The translations under genes were made by a program, and so were the position numbers. 12,059 nt of DNA from JBFMDU01 sp034431935 (GTDB taxonomy: Bacteria; Chloroflexota; Dehalococcoidia; GIF9; JBFMDU01): the NCBI GenBank assembly GCA_034431935.1, contig DAOUCU010000092.1, forward strand, positions 1 to 12,059, given 5' to 3'. Numbering within the stretch: position 1 is the first letter of the stretch; the number at the start of each line of letters is the position of its first letter. Positions 1 to 6,245 of this stretch are shown one piece after another. The notes beneath the pieces are model-generated. The model worked only from the letters and a program-made list of their open reading frames with translations, searched no databases and had not been told where the DNA came from.

Positions 1-1
1 C

Positions 2-115
2 TACGAATCCAGTGTTCAGCAGGCACTCAAAGCCCGCGATGAGGCGGTGCTTCAGGCCTGGAACGCCCGCAAACAGGCAATCGACGTTGCCTGGAAGGTC
101 TTCGGAAAAGAATAG
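2..115 (+). CDS. C-terminal fragment of an unidentified protein (5' end outside window)
   Basis: Reading from base 2 gives 37 residues without a stop, beginning YESSVQQALKARDEAV and ending FGKE before a TAG at 113-115. The fragment is rich in Ala, Lys, Glu and Gln and looks like a single amphipathic helix or short coiled coil. No catalytic or family motif is visible, so I cannot name it. The frame is supported by good amino-acid composition and by a strong hairpin starting 11 bases after the stop, as expected at the end of a transcription unit. It converges on the GTPase gene on the other strand. Confidence 0.6.
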   Translation, partial: YESSVQQALKARDEAVLQAWNARKQAIDVAWKVFGKE

Positions 116-125
116 GCCTAACGGA

Positions 126-170
126 CGCTACTGCTCTGAACCTTCAATTGAAGCGTCTAGAGCAGTAGCG
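126..170. terminator. Bidirectional hairpin between convergent genes
   Basis: A perfect 12-bp inverted repeat, CGCTACTGCTCT at 126-137 and its complement at 159-170, encloses a 21-base loop. The loop contains a second perfect 12-bp palindrome, CTTCAATTGAAG (142-153). The hairpin follows the stop of the left plus-strand gene and overlaps the last codons and TAG stop (157-159) of the minus-strand GTPase gene. It could therefore serve both converging transcripts. There is no clear T-run on either side, so intrinsic termination is plausible but not certain; the structure may instead protect 3' ends. Confidence 0.6.
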
Positions 171-1311
171 GCAGTTCCGCGATTGCCTCTTCTGGCGTCC
201 GCGGGGTGTTGTTAATCCCCTTACGGCGTTTTTGCGCCAGTACGTAGTCAACAGCGCGGTCGAAGTATTCTATGGGTCTTGACAGGTTGACTATCTCTGA
301 GAACACGAGTGTAACTTCTACTGTCCTGTCATCCCTGGGATAGTCGCCGGTTCTTATCATTGCCTCGGGCGCTGCACGACGCAAAGAATCACCAAGCTCC
401 TTGAACGTCTGTATGTTAATCATTGACGATGGGGCTGTGATAAGGCAGAGAGCCCTCCGGCAGTCAGCCGGAATAAAGTCAACGGAAAGCTCATTCATGG
501 CCTCGCTCATAGCGTGCATGCTCCGTTCCGCCGTACCGGATCGAGCCTGTCCCGAGCTCATTGGCCCTCGTGACGCAACCTTCCCAGAGCCGAGGGCCGT
601 CCACCCCGAAAGCGTATGCACCATGTCTCCGGTCCGGATCATGTTGGAGCCGATAAACCTGGGCTTCCGCTCTTCGCTCGCACACAGCAGGTTGTACAGA
701 CTTCCTACCACAGCTATGTTCACAATCTCCAGATTCGCCTGGACCGCTGGCTCTTTTCTTAAGTACTTTTCATTATCAACCAGTAAAACGGCATCGGCAA
801 CTACATAGAGCGACTTAAGACAGGTGCCCGTATTATAGTCAGCACGTCTCTCTGACAATTCCTCCCGCTCAAACGGCAGGACTGCCAGCCCGTAGACAGG
901 CTTCTCCGGGTACGACTCCTTGAGCAATCTGGTGAACGCTGCAATCATACCCGACCCCGTCCCACCCGCCGTTGCCGCTGCCAGCAGGAAAGCATCGGTA
1001 TCAGCGAACGAAGGGCTCCGGCGCAAGATGCCAATAATACGGTCACCCTCTTCTTTGGCGATTTCAGCACCCAGTTCATTTATCCTGCCAAGGCCACCCC
1101 CACCAGCCTTGGTCCCGCCGACAACGATACGGTGGTCAGTGTCAGGCTTGATAGTTTCCAGCGCATCCAGGGCCACCGCATCGGTGTCAATAGCAAAGGC
1201 ATCGACCAGAAAATCGATGCCGCGTTCGGTCTTCGCCTTCTTCCCCAGCCTGACAAACTGGTTGGCAATCCTGCCGCCGCACAGGCCCAGTCCCATGACC
1301 AGCAGTCTCAC
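157..1311 (-). CDS. Noncanonical tubulin/FtsZ-superfamily GTPase (CetZ-like)
   Basis: The 384-residue protein has tubulin-superfamily landmarks in order. These are an N-terminal nucleotide loop (MGLGLCGGRIANQF, residues 6-19), a Gly-rich loop GGTKAGGGGLG (65-75), the tubulin signature GGTGSG (116-121), and RRADYN/LLVDN (155-180). A C-terminal domain strand ends in GDYPR (322-326), a motif I associate with CetZ and other noncanonical FtsZ proteins rather than cell-division FtsZ. The T7 region (about 219-231, IGSNMIRTGDMVH) lacks an obvious NxDxxD catalytic motif. There is no FtsA/ZipA-binding tail; the end is a short variable stretch closing in ELPLLL. Start is GTG with AGAGGAG just upstream; an ATG five codons in is an alternative. 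It is last in the flavoprotein cluster, 86 bases after the preceding stop. Filament formation in shape control or membrane organisation is inferred from the family. Confidence 0.85.
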   Translation of the reverse strand: MRLLVMGLGLCGGRIANQFVRLGKKAKTERGIDFLVDAFAIDTDAVALDALETIKPDTDHRIVVGGTKAGGGGLGRINELGAEIAKEEGDRIIGILRRSPSFADTDAFLLAAATAGGTGSGMIAAFTRLLKESYPEKPVYGLAVLPFEREELSERRADYNTGTCLKSLYVVADAVLLVDNEKYLRKEPAVQANLEIVNIAVVGSLYNLLCASEERKPRFIGSNMIRTGDMVHTLSGWTALGSGKVASRGPMSSGQARSGTAERSMHAMSEAMNELSVDFIPADCRRALCLITAPSSMINIQTFKELGDSLRRAAPEAMIRTGDYPRDDRTVEVTLVFSEIVNLSRPIEYFDRAVDYVLAQKRRKGINNTPRTPEEAIAELPLLL

Positions 1312-1372
1312 ACTATCTCCTCTAAATACTTATCCCTTACGGACCAGTCTACCCAAGCTTATATGGAAAGTG

Positions 1373-1381
1373 ATTATACCA
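1373..1381 (-). promoter_or_regulatory. Extended -10 promoter before the tubulin-like gene
   Basis: On the minus strand the sequence TGGTATAAT forms a perfect TATAAT box (1373-1378) preceded by the TGn extension. It lies about 60 bases upstream of the GTG start of the GTPase gene. No good -35 is seen at 16-18 bases, which extended -10 promoters tolerate. It sits between the stop of FAD oxidoreductase B and the GTPase, so the GTPase can probably be transcribed separately as well as by read-through. Confidence 0.5.
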
Positions 1382-1397
1382 AGTTGGCGCCGGCCAT

Positions 1398-2654
1398 TCA
1401 CCCGGCAGTCAGTCTGGTATGTAGCTCGGGGCGTTCGTCTTCGACCACATCCAGTATCTCTCGAACGAGTTTTGCCGGATCGCCGCGGCGGTCTGAAAGC
1501 CTCAAATACAAGTAGTCAAGCTCTTCGTCATTACAGACAGCAACCAGCGGTATGCCCGAAGACTCCCGCAGTTTCTTAAAGTAATCGGTCTCATGGAAAT
1601 GAAACGCCTTCAACCACCATTGTGTGTATTCCTCATAGCCAGGCTTGCCATCGAGCTGCCTCAGTGTCGCTTTTGCCGCCCTGTAGCCGCAGGCCAGAGC
1701 TCCGACCACAAGCGTTTCAAACGCGGCTGCGGCATCACCCGTAACCAGCACCCTGCCCGAGACCGGCTGGCGCATTGCCGTACGAGGCTTCCCGGCATAG
1801 GCAGTCCGCTTCACCAATCGCGCCCGGCGGAACCACGAAGAGTATCGCGGCAGTTTCTTCAGCCCCTGAAACACCTCCTCCCCGGCAGATGTGACTATCA
1901 GCGAGGTCAATCCCTCACGGTCCGGCTCAGGAAATGGTCCGATCATCACCATGCCCCGGCTCAGGCTGGGGACCGCTATCATGAAGCACGGATTTCCCTC
2001 CTGCGACACTTCAGGACTCATCCCTTCCATCACCCACTGCACCCCTTTAGAGAGCCCACCGAGTACCCCCCGATATCTGTTCAAACCAAGACATTCCACG
2101 ATAGCCGAATTAAGACCATCGGCGGCAATTGCCGCTCTTGCGCCAAGCCACCACTCCCTCGATCCCACCCGGACAAGCACCCTCACACCCGCGGAAATAC
2201 TTTCAGCCGCAAAGGCCGCGGTCCCTGACATTATGTCAACCCCTGCCTCTTCTGCCTCGCTGACCAGTCCGGCCAAAAGCGCCTTTTTGCTGAAAATGGT
2301 TGCCCACGGCTGTGCCCCATCATCAGGATAGCGCTTTACGGCGTGTCCGGACGGGGATAGATAAACAAGCTGATAGGATGGAGACAGTGGCCCGTGATAC
2401 GGGACTTCCATGCCAATATCCGGACAGCAGAAATAATGAACACCTCCGGCTTTCTTCAGATTAACTGATTCGGCATAGAAGCGGTCGCCGAGCCCCACCC
2501 CGGGTGAAAAGAAAGCTTGAGCGCAGGTACGGTTGACTTCAGTTATCTGCCGTTTTTTCTCAACCAGGACAACCTTCAGCCCATCGGCAGCAGCCGTCCC
2601 GGCCGCCATGAGACCGGCAGGCCCGCCGCCAATGACTATCAGGTCATAAGTCAC
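1398..2654 (-). CDS. FAD-dependent oxidoreductase B, geranylgeranyl reductase-like
   Basis: The 418-residue flavoprotein starts with a Rossmann dinucleotide fold: GGGPAG (9-14) followed by the acidic VE (31-32) that binds the adenosine ribose. Further motifs are IAADG (176-180) and the flavin ribityl/diphosphate motif VTGDAAAAFE (304-313), typical of the geranylgeranyl reductase/p-hydroxybenzoate hydroxylase fold. There is no signal peptide or clear membrane span; peripheral cytoplasmic location is likely. A conserved-looking cysteine lies in NRTCAQ (Cys44), matched at the same position in paralogue A. The GTG start directly follows the TGA of the upstream small gene, so translation is probably coupled. 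A role reducing isoprenoid double bonds (lipids or quinones) is possible; the substrate is not readable. Confidence 0.8.
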   Translation of the reverse strand: MTYDLIVIGGGPAGLMAAGTAAADGLKVVLVEKKRQITEVNRTCAQAFFSPGVGLGDRFYAESVNLKKAGGVHYFCCPDIGMEVPYHGPLSPSYQLVYLSPSGHAVKRYPDDGAQPWATIFSKKALLAGLVSEAEEAGVDIMSGTAAFAAESISAGVRVLVRVGSREWWLGARAAIAADGLNSAIVECLGLNRYRGVLGGLSKGVQWVMEGMSPEVSQEGNPCFMIAVPSLSRGMVMIGPFPEPDREGLTSLIVTSAGEEVFQGLKKLPRYSSWFRRARLVKRTAYAGKPRTAMRQPVSGRVLVTGDAAAAFETLVVGALACGYRAAKATLRQLDGKPGYEEYTQWWLKAFHFHETDYFKKLRESSGIPLVAVCNDEELDYLYLRLSDRRGDPAKLVREILDVVEDERPELHTRLTAG

Positions 2655-2936
2655 TCAAACGACCTTCTCGCCCCGACGGACTTCAAAACAGACCTTATTC
2701 ACTGGATCGGGGCACACCAGCGTCACTCTGTCAGCCCCTTCTTTCCATGGCAGAGAACCGCCATACCGGAACATCGCCACGAAGGGGAAAATTGCCTGGT
2801 AGGCCCAGATACAGATACCTTCAGGCGTTTCATGGCCGCAGACAAACTCGTCGCCTACCTTGTGGCCGGCGTTACACCGGCCAGTTTGAGAAACCACCCT
2901 GGCGACGACGCTGTACGTAGCCACTCTGTCGGGCAC
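2655..2936 (-). CDS. TIGR04076-family small protein
   Basis: About 93 residues match the TIGR04076 pattern as I remember it: CxAGHKVGDEF near the N-terminus, then TPEGIC, a YGGSLPW stretch and CPDP before a short basic-acidic tail (FEVRRG). Four or more cysteines and a histidine suggest metal or redox chemistry, but the family has no settled function. I chose the GTG at 2934-2936 because GGAGGTGATT lies 6-8 bases upstream. A GTG seven codons earlier (2955-2957) has no ribosome site and would place this Shine-Dalgarno inside the gene. Its stop abuts the GTG of FAD oxidoreductase B, and FAD oxidoreductase A lies 86 bases upstream, so the three probably work together. Confidence 0.8.
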   Translation of the reverse strand: MPDRVATYSVVARVVSQTGRCNAGHKVGDEFVCGHETPEGICIWAYQAIFPFVAMFRYGGSLPWKEGADRVTLVCPDPVNKVCFEVRRGEKVV

Positions 2937-2950
2937 CTGAATCACCTCCA
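2937..2950 (-). promoter_or_regulatory. Strong ribosome binding site deciding the TIGR04076 start
   Basis: On the minus strand TGGAGGTGATTCAG is almost a perfect complement of the 16S rRNA 3' end and lies immediately before GTG 2934-2936 with optimal spacing. It argues for the shorter protein. Confidence 0.7.
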
Positions 2951-3022
2951 AACGCACGGTGTGGCAACCACTTCGAAATGACCATCCCTATAGACACTGG
3001 TGCTGTGGCCTGACCACCGTAC

Positions 3023-4306
3023 CTACCCCTTCTTGCGCGTCAGCTTCTCGTACAATGCCGGACGCTCGGCCTTTATCCGGTCCAGCTTCTCCCCCACCAT
3101 CTTTTGCGGGATACCAATTTCCCCCTGGCACAGGGAATAGATATAGTCCATCTCATCGTCAGTGCATATCTGGGGTAGCGGATAGAGCGAAGAAATCATC
3201 TTAATATAGTCCGGCGTGTTAAAAGCGAAGGCCTGCTTCCACCAGGCGATATATTCCTGATAACCACTGCGTCCGTTAATCTCCCGCTCAATTGCCTTCA
3301 CTGCCTGAAAGCCGCAGGCTACTGCACCCTGAGTCCAGGTTTCCGCCGGGGCTCCGGCGTCACCAACCACCACGACATTTCCCGCCACCGGCTCAGAAAT
3401 CGGGCCGTATACCAGTGAGCGCCCGGTGCCCTCCTTCTTGATGATTTTCGCCTTACGGAACATGTAAGCCCAGTTGGGATGCTTGATGAAACCGTCAAGA
3501 ATCCCTTCCGTAGAGCAGTCGCCCGAAGTAAGCGTCCCCAGCTTAACCCGGTTCTCTTCAGACTGGCCAATGGCAACGAAGCCGAAGGGGTTAAGGCTTG
3601 GTATCAGCCATGTAAGCCAGGAACACTCAGGATAGCCTGTTTCCACACCCTCCATTATGTACTGAAGAAAAGCGGTCCGGCGCCTCATCAGCACCGGCCG
3701 CTTCTGGTTAAACCCAGCGCTTTCGGCAATCAATGACAAGAGACCGTCGGCGGCGATAGCCGCCTTCGCCTCGACTGTCTCCTCCCCCGACGAACTGCGA
3801 AGACGTACCCTCACCCCACCAGCAATGTTTTCGGCGCCCAGTCCGGTCGTTTCTGCCCTAACCTCAGCGCCGGCTTTTTCGGCGGCGGCCAATAGCTGGG
3901 TTACAAATGCCTCTTTATGGTAGAAAAACCCCCAGGGACGCTCGTTCGGCTTGTAGCGATGGACAGGATTACCGCTGGGCGAAAAGTGAATCCAGTTGAG
4001 GTACGGGCGCAGCGTGCCAACATAATCGAGCGAGAAGCCCGGCTTGTAGAAATGAAAGACCGTCTTATCCATCTGGGTCTCAACGCCTACGGGATCAATA
4101 TAGCCGTCAGCCTTCGTCTTGCCGCTCCCCGACGTACCCGAGCCGGTGATCTTCCGCACGTAAAATATCTGACTGCAGGCACGGTTGATTTCTGTAATCC
4201 TCTTCTTCCGCTCAACCACTAAGACCTTAAGGCCGTCCTCCGCCGCCGTCTTCGCCGCCATCAGCCCACCGGGACCACCACCAACCACGATGATGTCATA
4301 CTTCAT
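3023..4306 (-). CDS. FAD-dependent oxidoreductase A, geranylgeranyl reductase-like
   Basis: The 427-residue protein is paralogous to oxidoreductase B. Shared landmarks are the N-terminal GGGPGG (9-14) with VVE (30-32), ITEINRACSQ (38-46) with Cys44, IAADG (184-188), QYIMEG, and VVGDAGAPAE (313-322). It carries an extra Gly/Ser-rich insert (GSGTSGSGK, about 55-63) absent from B. No signal peptide is seen. The ATG at 4304-4306 was chosen because GGGGGAG lies nine bases upstream; a TTG two codons earlier would sit only three bases from it. It is the first gene of the minus-strand cluster. The likely role is reduction of an unsaturated, perhaps isoprenoid, substrate with FAD. The pair may act on successive steps or as partners; that is inference. 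Confidence 0.8.
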   Translation of the reverse strand: MKYDIIVVGGGPGGLMAAKTAAEDGLKVLVVERKKRITEINRACSQIFYVRKITGSGTSGSGKTKADGYIDPVGVETQMDKTVFHFYKPGFSLDYVGTLRPYLNWIHFSPSGNPVHRYKPNERPWGFFYHKEAFVTQLLAAAEKAGAEVRAETTGLGAENIAGGVRVRLRSSSGEETVEAKAAIAADGLLSLIAESAGFNQKRPVLMRRRTAFLQYIMEGVETGYPECSWLTWLIPSLNPFGFVAIGQSEENRVKLGTLTSGDCSTEGILDGFIKHPNWAYMFRKAKIIKKEGTGRSLVYGPISEPVAGNVVVVGDAGAPAETWTQGAVACGFQAVKAIEREINGRSGYQEYIAWWKQAFAFNTPDYIKMISSLYPLPQICTDDEMDYIYSLCQGEIGIPQKMVGEKLDRIKAERPALYEKLTRKKG

Positions 4307-4349
4307 GGCCAATAACTCCCCCTGTTAATACTCGCTGAATCACCCGGGA

Positions 4350-4401
4350 CTACACTCTACAAGCCCTCCCGAGGACTTAAAAGTACCGCTACATTCTACA
4401 A
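4350..4401. repeat. Duplicated 13-bp motif in divergent intergenic region (candidate operator)
   Basis: CTACACTCTACAA (4350-4362) and CTACATTCTACAA (4389-4401) differ at one base and start 39 bases apart, in the same orientation. Read on the minus strand, each is a tandem of TGTAG with a 7-base period, giving four TGTAG units in 52 bases. They lie upstream of FAD oxidoreductase A and upstream of the plus-strand promoter at 4438. This layout suggests a protein-binding array controlling one or both directions. No known regulator consensus was recognised. Confidence 0.45.
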
Positions 4402-4437
4402 CACAGAGCAACAGCCATAAAGGAATTTCGCGCAACC

Positions 4438-4466
4438 TTGCCTGAGCACAAGCAAAGAATTACAAT
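4438..4466 (+). promoter_or_regulatory. Sigma70-type promoter for the membrane miniprotein
   Basis: TTGCCT (4438-4443), a 17-base spacer and TACAAT (4461-4466) give a good promoter about 50 bases upstream of the ATG at 4518. The same -35 hexamer and spacer recur in the promoter proposed at 6246. Confidence 0.6.
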
Positions 4467-4517
4467 TAGACACTGAACTGACTGAGGCGACAGGATAGGG
4501 AGAAGGAGGCATTTCAC

Positions 4518-4742
4518 ATGACCCAGGATTCCGCACCACAGACCCCGACACCACAACCACAGCCCACGATAAGTGAGCGCCGGAAAAACATGTGGGTTAG
4601 CATTATGGGACTTGTCGGACTGGTTGTCCTTCTGGTCGGCGTCCTCACCCCGTATTTTCCCTGGCCGTGGTGGTTGATTGTTGCCCTTATCTTCTGGATT
4701 GGGAGCGGCATCCTCGGCCGCTACTGGGGTGTAAAAAAGTGA
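4518..4742 (+). CDS. Small two-helix membrane protein, hypothetical
   Basis: The 74-residue protein opens with a Pro/Gln/Thr-rich cytoplasmic-looking stretch (residues 6-17) and a basic ERRKN. A first hydrophobic helix (about 26-44) follows, then a tight aromatic turn YFPWPWW and a second helix (about 51-67) ending in RYWGVKK. The positive-inside pattern puts both ends in the cytoplasm. Support for a real gene is strong: AAGGAGG is placed eight bases before the ATG and a promoter lies upstream. I do not recognise a family. It could be an accessory or stress-related membrane miniprotein. The next gene converges on it 43 bases downstream. Confidence 0.75.
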   Translation: MTQDSAPQTPTPQPQPTISERRKNMWVSIMGLVGLVVLLVGVLTPYFPWPWWLIVALIFWIGSGILGRYWGVKK

Positions 4743-4785
4743 CGGCGCTTCCGCATCAACTCTCCTGACCGGTGTGGATGGGCCA

Positions 4786-5277
4786 TCAGCCATTCAGGAT
4801 AAACACTCCGATATTCAGCGCCGAGGCGAACGTAACCCATAACACATACGGCACCATCAGCCACGCTGCCGCCCTCGATATCCAGAAGAACCGTACCGTA
4901 GTGACGATTATGCCGAACCAGAGCAAGAGAATGACCACCATTCCGAACAGAGGCGACTTCAATCCGAAGAAGATGACCGACCACAGGATATTCAGCACCA
5001 GTTGTACAAGATAGGCTAGAAGCGCACCCTTGACACCCAGCGTCCTCAAGCCCCGACGCCATACCAGAAAAGCGGCCACCGCCATCAGGATGTACAGGAC
5101 GGTCCACGCCGGGGCAAAGAGCCAGTCAGGCGGGGTGAAAATCGGCTTCTGCAGACCGGCATACCATGTTGGAATTGAGCTTGTTGTGAAAATAGAACCG
5201 ATGGCAGCGGCAAGGAAGACTGCCAGCAGACTGGCTATTATTTTGGCAACATCAGGGGCCCTGGAACTCGAAAGCAC
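4786..5277 (-). CDS. tspO: TspO/MBR family tryptophan-rich sensory protein
   Basis: At 163 residues the protein has the family's usual length and five hydrophobic segments. Diagnostic motifs are LQKPIFTPPDWLFAPAWTVLY in the first loop and second helix region (about 42-62), and LNILWSVIFFGLKSP in helix three to four (about 95-109). TspO proteins are membrane proteins that bind porphyrins and related tetrapyrroles and act in sensing, transport or degradation. The GTG start is preceded by GGGAGGTGA at suitable spacing and by a TATAAT box 31 bases upstream. It appears monocistronic. Its proximity to a probable metal-chelate importer is suggestive, but the two are about 1.1 kb apart on opposite strands. 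Confidence 0.9.
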   Translation of the reverse strand: MLSSSRAPDVAKIIASLLAVFLAAAIGSIFTTSSIPTWYAGLQKPIFTPPDWLFAPAWTVLYILMAVAAFLVWRRGLRTLGVKGALLAYLVQLVLNILWSVIFFGLKSPLFGMVVILLLWFGIIVTTVRFFWISRAAAWLMVPYVLWVTFASALNIGVFILNG

Positions 5278-5307
5278 ATCTCACCTCCCAAGATAATTGT
5301 CCTCCTG

Positions 5308-5313
5308 ATTATA
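5308..5313 (-). promoter_or_regulatory. -10 box for tspO
   Basis: A perfect TATAAT on the minus strand lies 31 bases upstream of the tspO GTG. No convincing -35 is seen at the expected distance (the sequence there is close to TTCCAT), so the promoter may be weak or activator-dependent. Between it and the gene is a second purine-rich AGGAGG besides the ribosome site actually used. Confidence 0.5.
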
Positions 5314-5804
5314 GCATTAGACCTCCGTGATGGAACCGTCTTTACGGGAATAACACCAGACCGGGCAACAGGACCCATAAATTAAGGCATCACTCGGCAT
5401 TGCTTAAGAGTCCTGTCGGGCCGCCGAAATGGTGACTGCACCTGCTGTCCGGCGAGCGAGTTCACCTGACAGAACCTGTATCAATGCGGAAACACCACAG
5501 GGTATCACCACGACGCCGGTCATGAAAGGACAGGGCCACAGTCTGAGACAAATTACCGTGGCACTGCTCTTGGCCAGAGCAATGCACCTATCAGCCCGGC
5601 CGTAGGTGGCTTCAGCACCTAATGCTTCCGTCAGGCGTCGGTCCCTCAGTTACCAGCATCTCTTTCTGCACCGGAGCCGCCGCGCTTCTCAGCGAAGCAC
5701 ACCGCCCCTACTGCTCGACGCCGCGTTTACCCGGCCACCTAAGGTGATTAAGCGAACACACCAAGAAGACAGCACGAAAACACCAGAAAAAGACTTTCTA
5801 TATA
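5314..5804. other. Gene-poor stretch, possibly decayed coding sequence
   Basis: No gene can be assigned here. The minus strand stays open for 81 codons from 5649 to a TAA at 5404-5406 (it includes GVVVIPCGVSALIQVLSGEL) but has no start with a ribosome site; the only in-frame ATG is at 5521-5523. A neighbouring frame upstream of it (ending VTEGPTPDGSIRC near 5620) also looks protein-like, which would fit a frameshifted relic. The plus strand has short open frames, at 5429-5605 and 5606-5851, without ribosome sites. No family was recognised. The last 45 bases before 5805 are A-rich and lead into the promoter. Confidence 0.35.
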
Positions 5805-5833
5805 TTGACAGAGCCTACCGAATGTCTTATTAT
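5805..5833 (+). promoter_or_regulatory. Near-consensus sigma70 promoter of the dead Fur-family gene
   Basis: TTGACA (5805-5810) is a perfect -35, followed by a 17-base spacer and TATTAT (5828-5833), five of six for -10. It is the best promoter in the window. Its -10 box overlaps the start of the palindrome at 5830-5851, the classic layout for repression. It drives towards the former start codon at 5861. Confidence 0.75.
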
Positions 5834-5851
5834 TGCAACAAGTTGCAATAA
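5830..5851 (+). promoter_or_regulatory. 22-bp palindromic operator, probably for a Fur-family metalloregulator
   Basis: Perfect 10-bp arms TTATTGCAAC and GTTGCAATAA are separated by AA. The core TTGCAA-N4-TTGCAA resembles the TTGCAA-N5-TTGCAA form reported for the nickel regulator Nur, a Fur-family member; the family assignment here is inferred. It overlaps the -10 and lies just before the ribosome site of the decayed fur-like gene, which fits autoregulation. A 14-bp core copy recurs at 6295-6308. Confidence 0.65.
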
Positions 5852-5860
5852 GGGTGATTC

Positions 5861-6241
5861 ATGTTGTTACCCAAAGAGCACTGAGATTAACCCAACCGCG
5901 AAGGGCGACCGTGGACTATATTCACATGACAGAGCAGAGCACCTCAATGCCCAGGCGATAATGGCGGTTCCCCATGTCAGCGAATCAGAGAACGAAACCG
6001 ACCGTTTCTCGAGCACTCGAACTTCTCAAGAATGGCTGATGCGTTTCCAGAATTGAGTCTAGAACAGGTGCAGTATATCCATGCCGAGCCATGACATCAC
6101 CACCTGTTACCTAGCAGGTATCGTAAGGAGGATATTCTTGCTCCGGCGGAGAAGGCACTGCGAAAGAAACATGGTTTTGAGATCCACTTCAAACAAACGG
6201 TTATGAGCGGACTTTGTAAAATCTGCAATAAATCAAAAAAA
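5861..6241 (+). pseudogene. Decayed Fur-family metalloregulator gene
   Basis: An ATG at 5861 preceded by AAGGGTGAT begins a gene whose protein can be rebuilt only by changing frame several times. The pieces are PKSTEINPTAK...DRAEHLNAQAIMA (5871-5969), a winged-helix recognition-helix-like piece KPTVSRALELLKNG (5995-6036), CVSRIESRTGAVY (6040-6078), AEP-stop-HHHL (6083-6106), and the typical Fur C-terminal end EKALRKKHGFEIH...SGLCKICNKSK (about 6147-6238). Stops fall at 6037-6039 and 6092-6094. Frameshifts lie near 5871, 5972 and 6080. The first CxxC metal motif expected after HHH is lost (PSRY), whereas the last, CKIC, remains. The order and spacing match a full-length Fur/Zur/Nur/PerR-type protein of about 125-130 residues. 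Which metal it sensed cannot be told. The promoter and operator remain intact. Confidence 0.8.
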
Positions 6242-6245
6242 CAAG

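Noticed and set aside
401..808. Plus-strand open frame of 135 codons opposite the GTPase gene
   Set aside because: Antisense shadow of a gene with clear tubulin motifs; no ribosome site or family motif.
920..1579. Plus-strand open frame of 219 codons across the GTPase/flavoprotein junction
   Set aside because: Pro/Ser/Arg-rich composition typical of an antisense frame; it spans two real genes.
1593..2228. Plus-strand open frame of 211 codons
   Set aside because: Antisense to flavoprotein B; Arg/His/Pro-rich and without motifs.
5606..5851. Plus-strand 81-codon frame ending in the operator
   Set aside because: No ribosome site, runs through the -35/-10 and the palindrome, and has low-complexity basic composition.
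5805..6056. Plus-strand 83-codon frame starting at 5805 as an intact gene
   Set aside because: Its ATG-like start lies in the promoter. Only its middle (AEHLNAQAIMA) is meaningful, as one piece of the frameshifted Fur-family gene.
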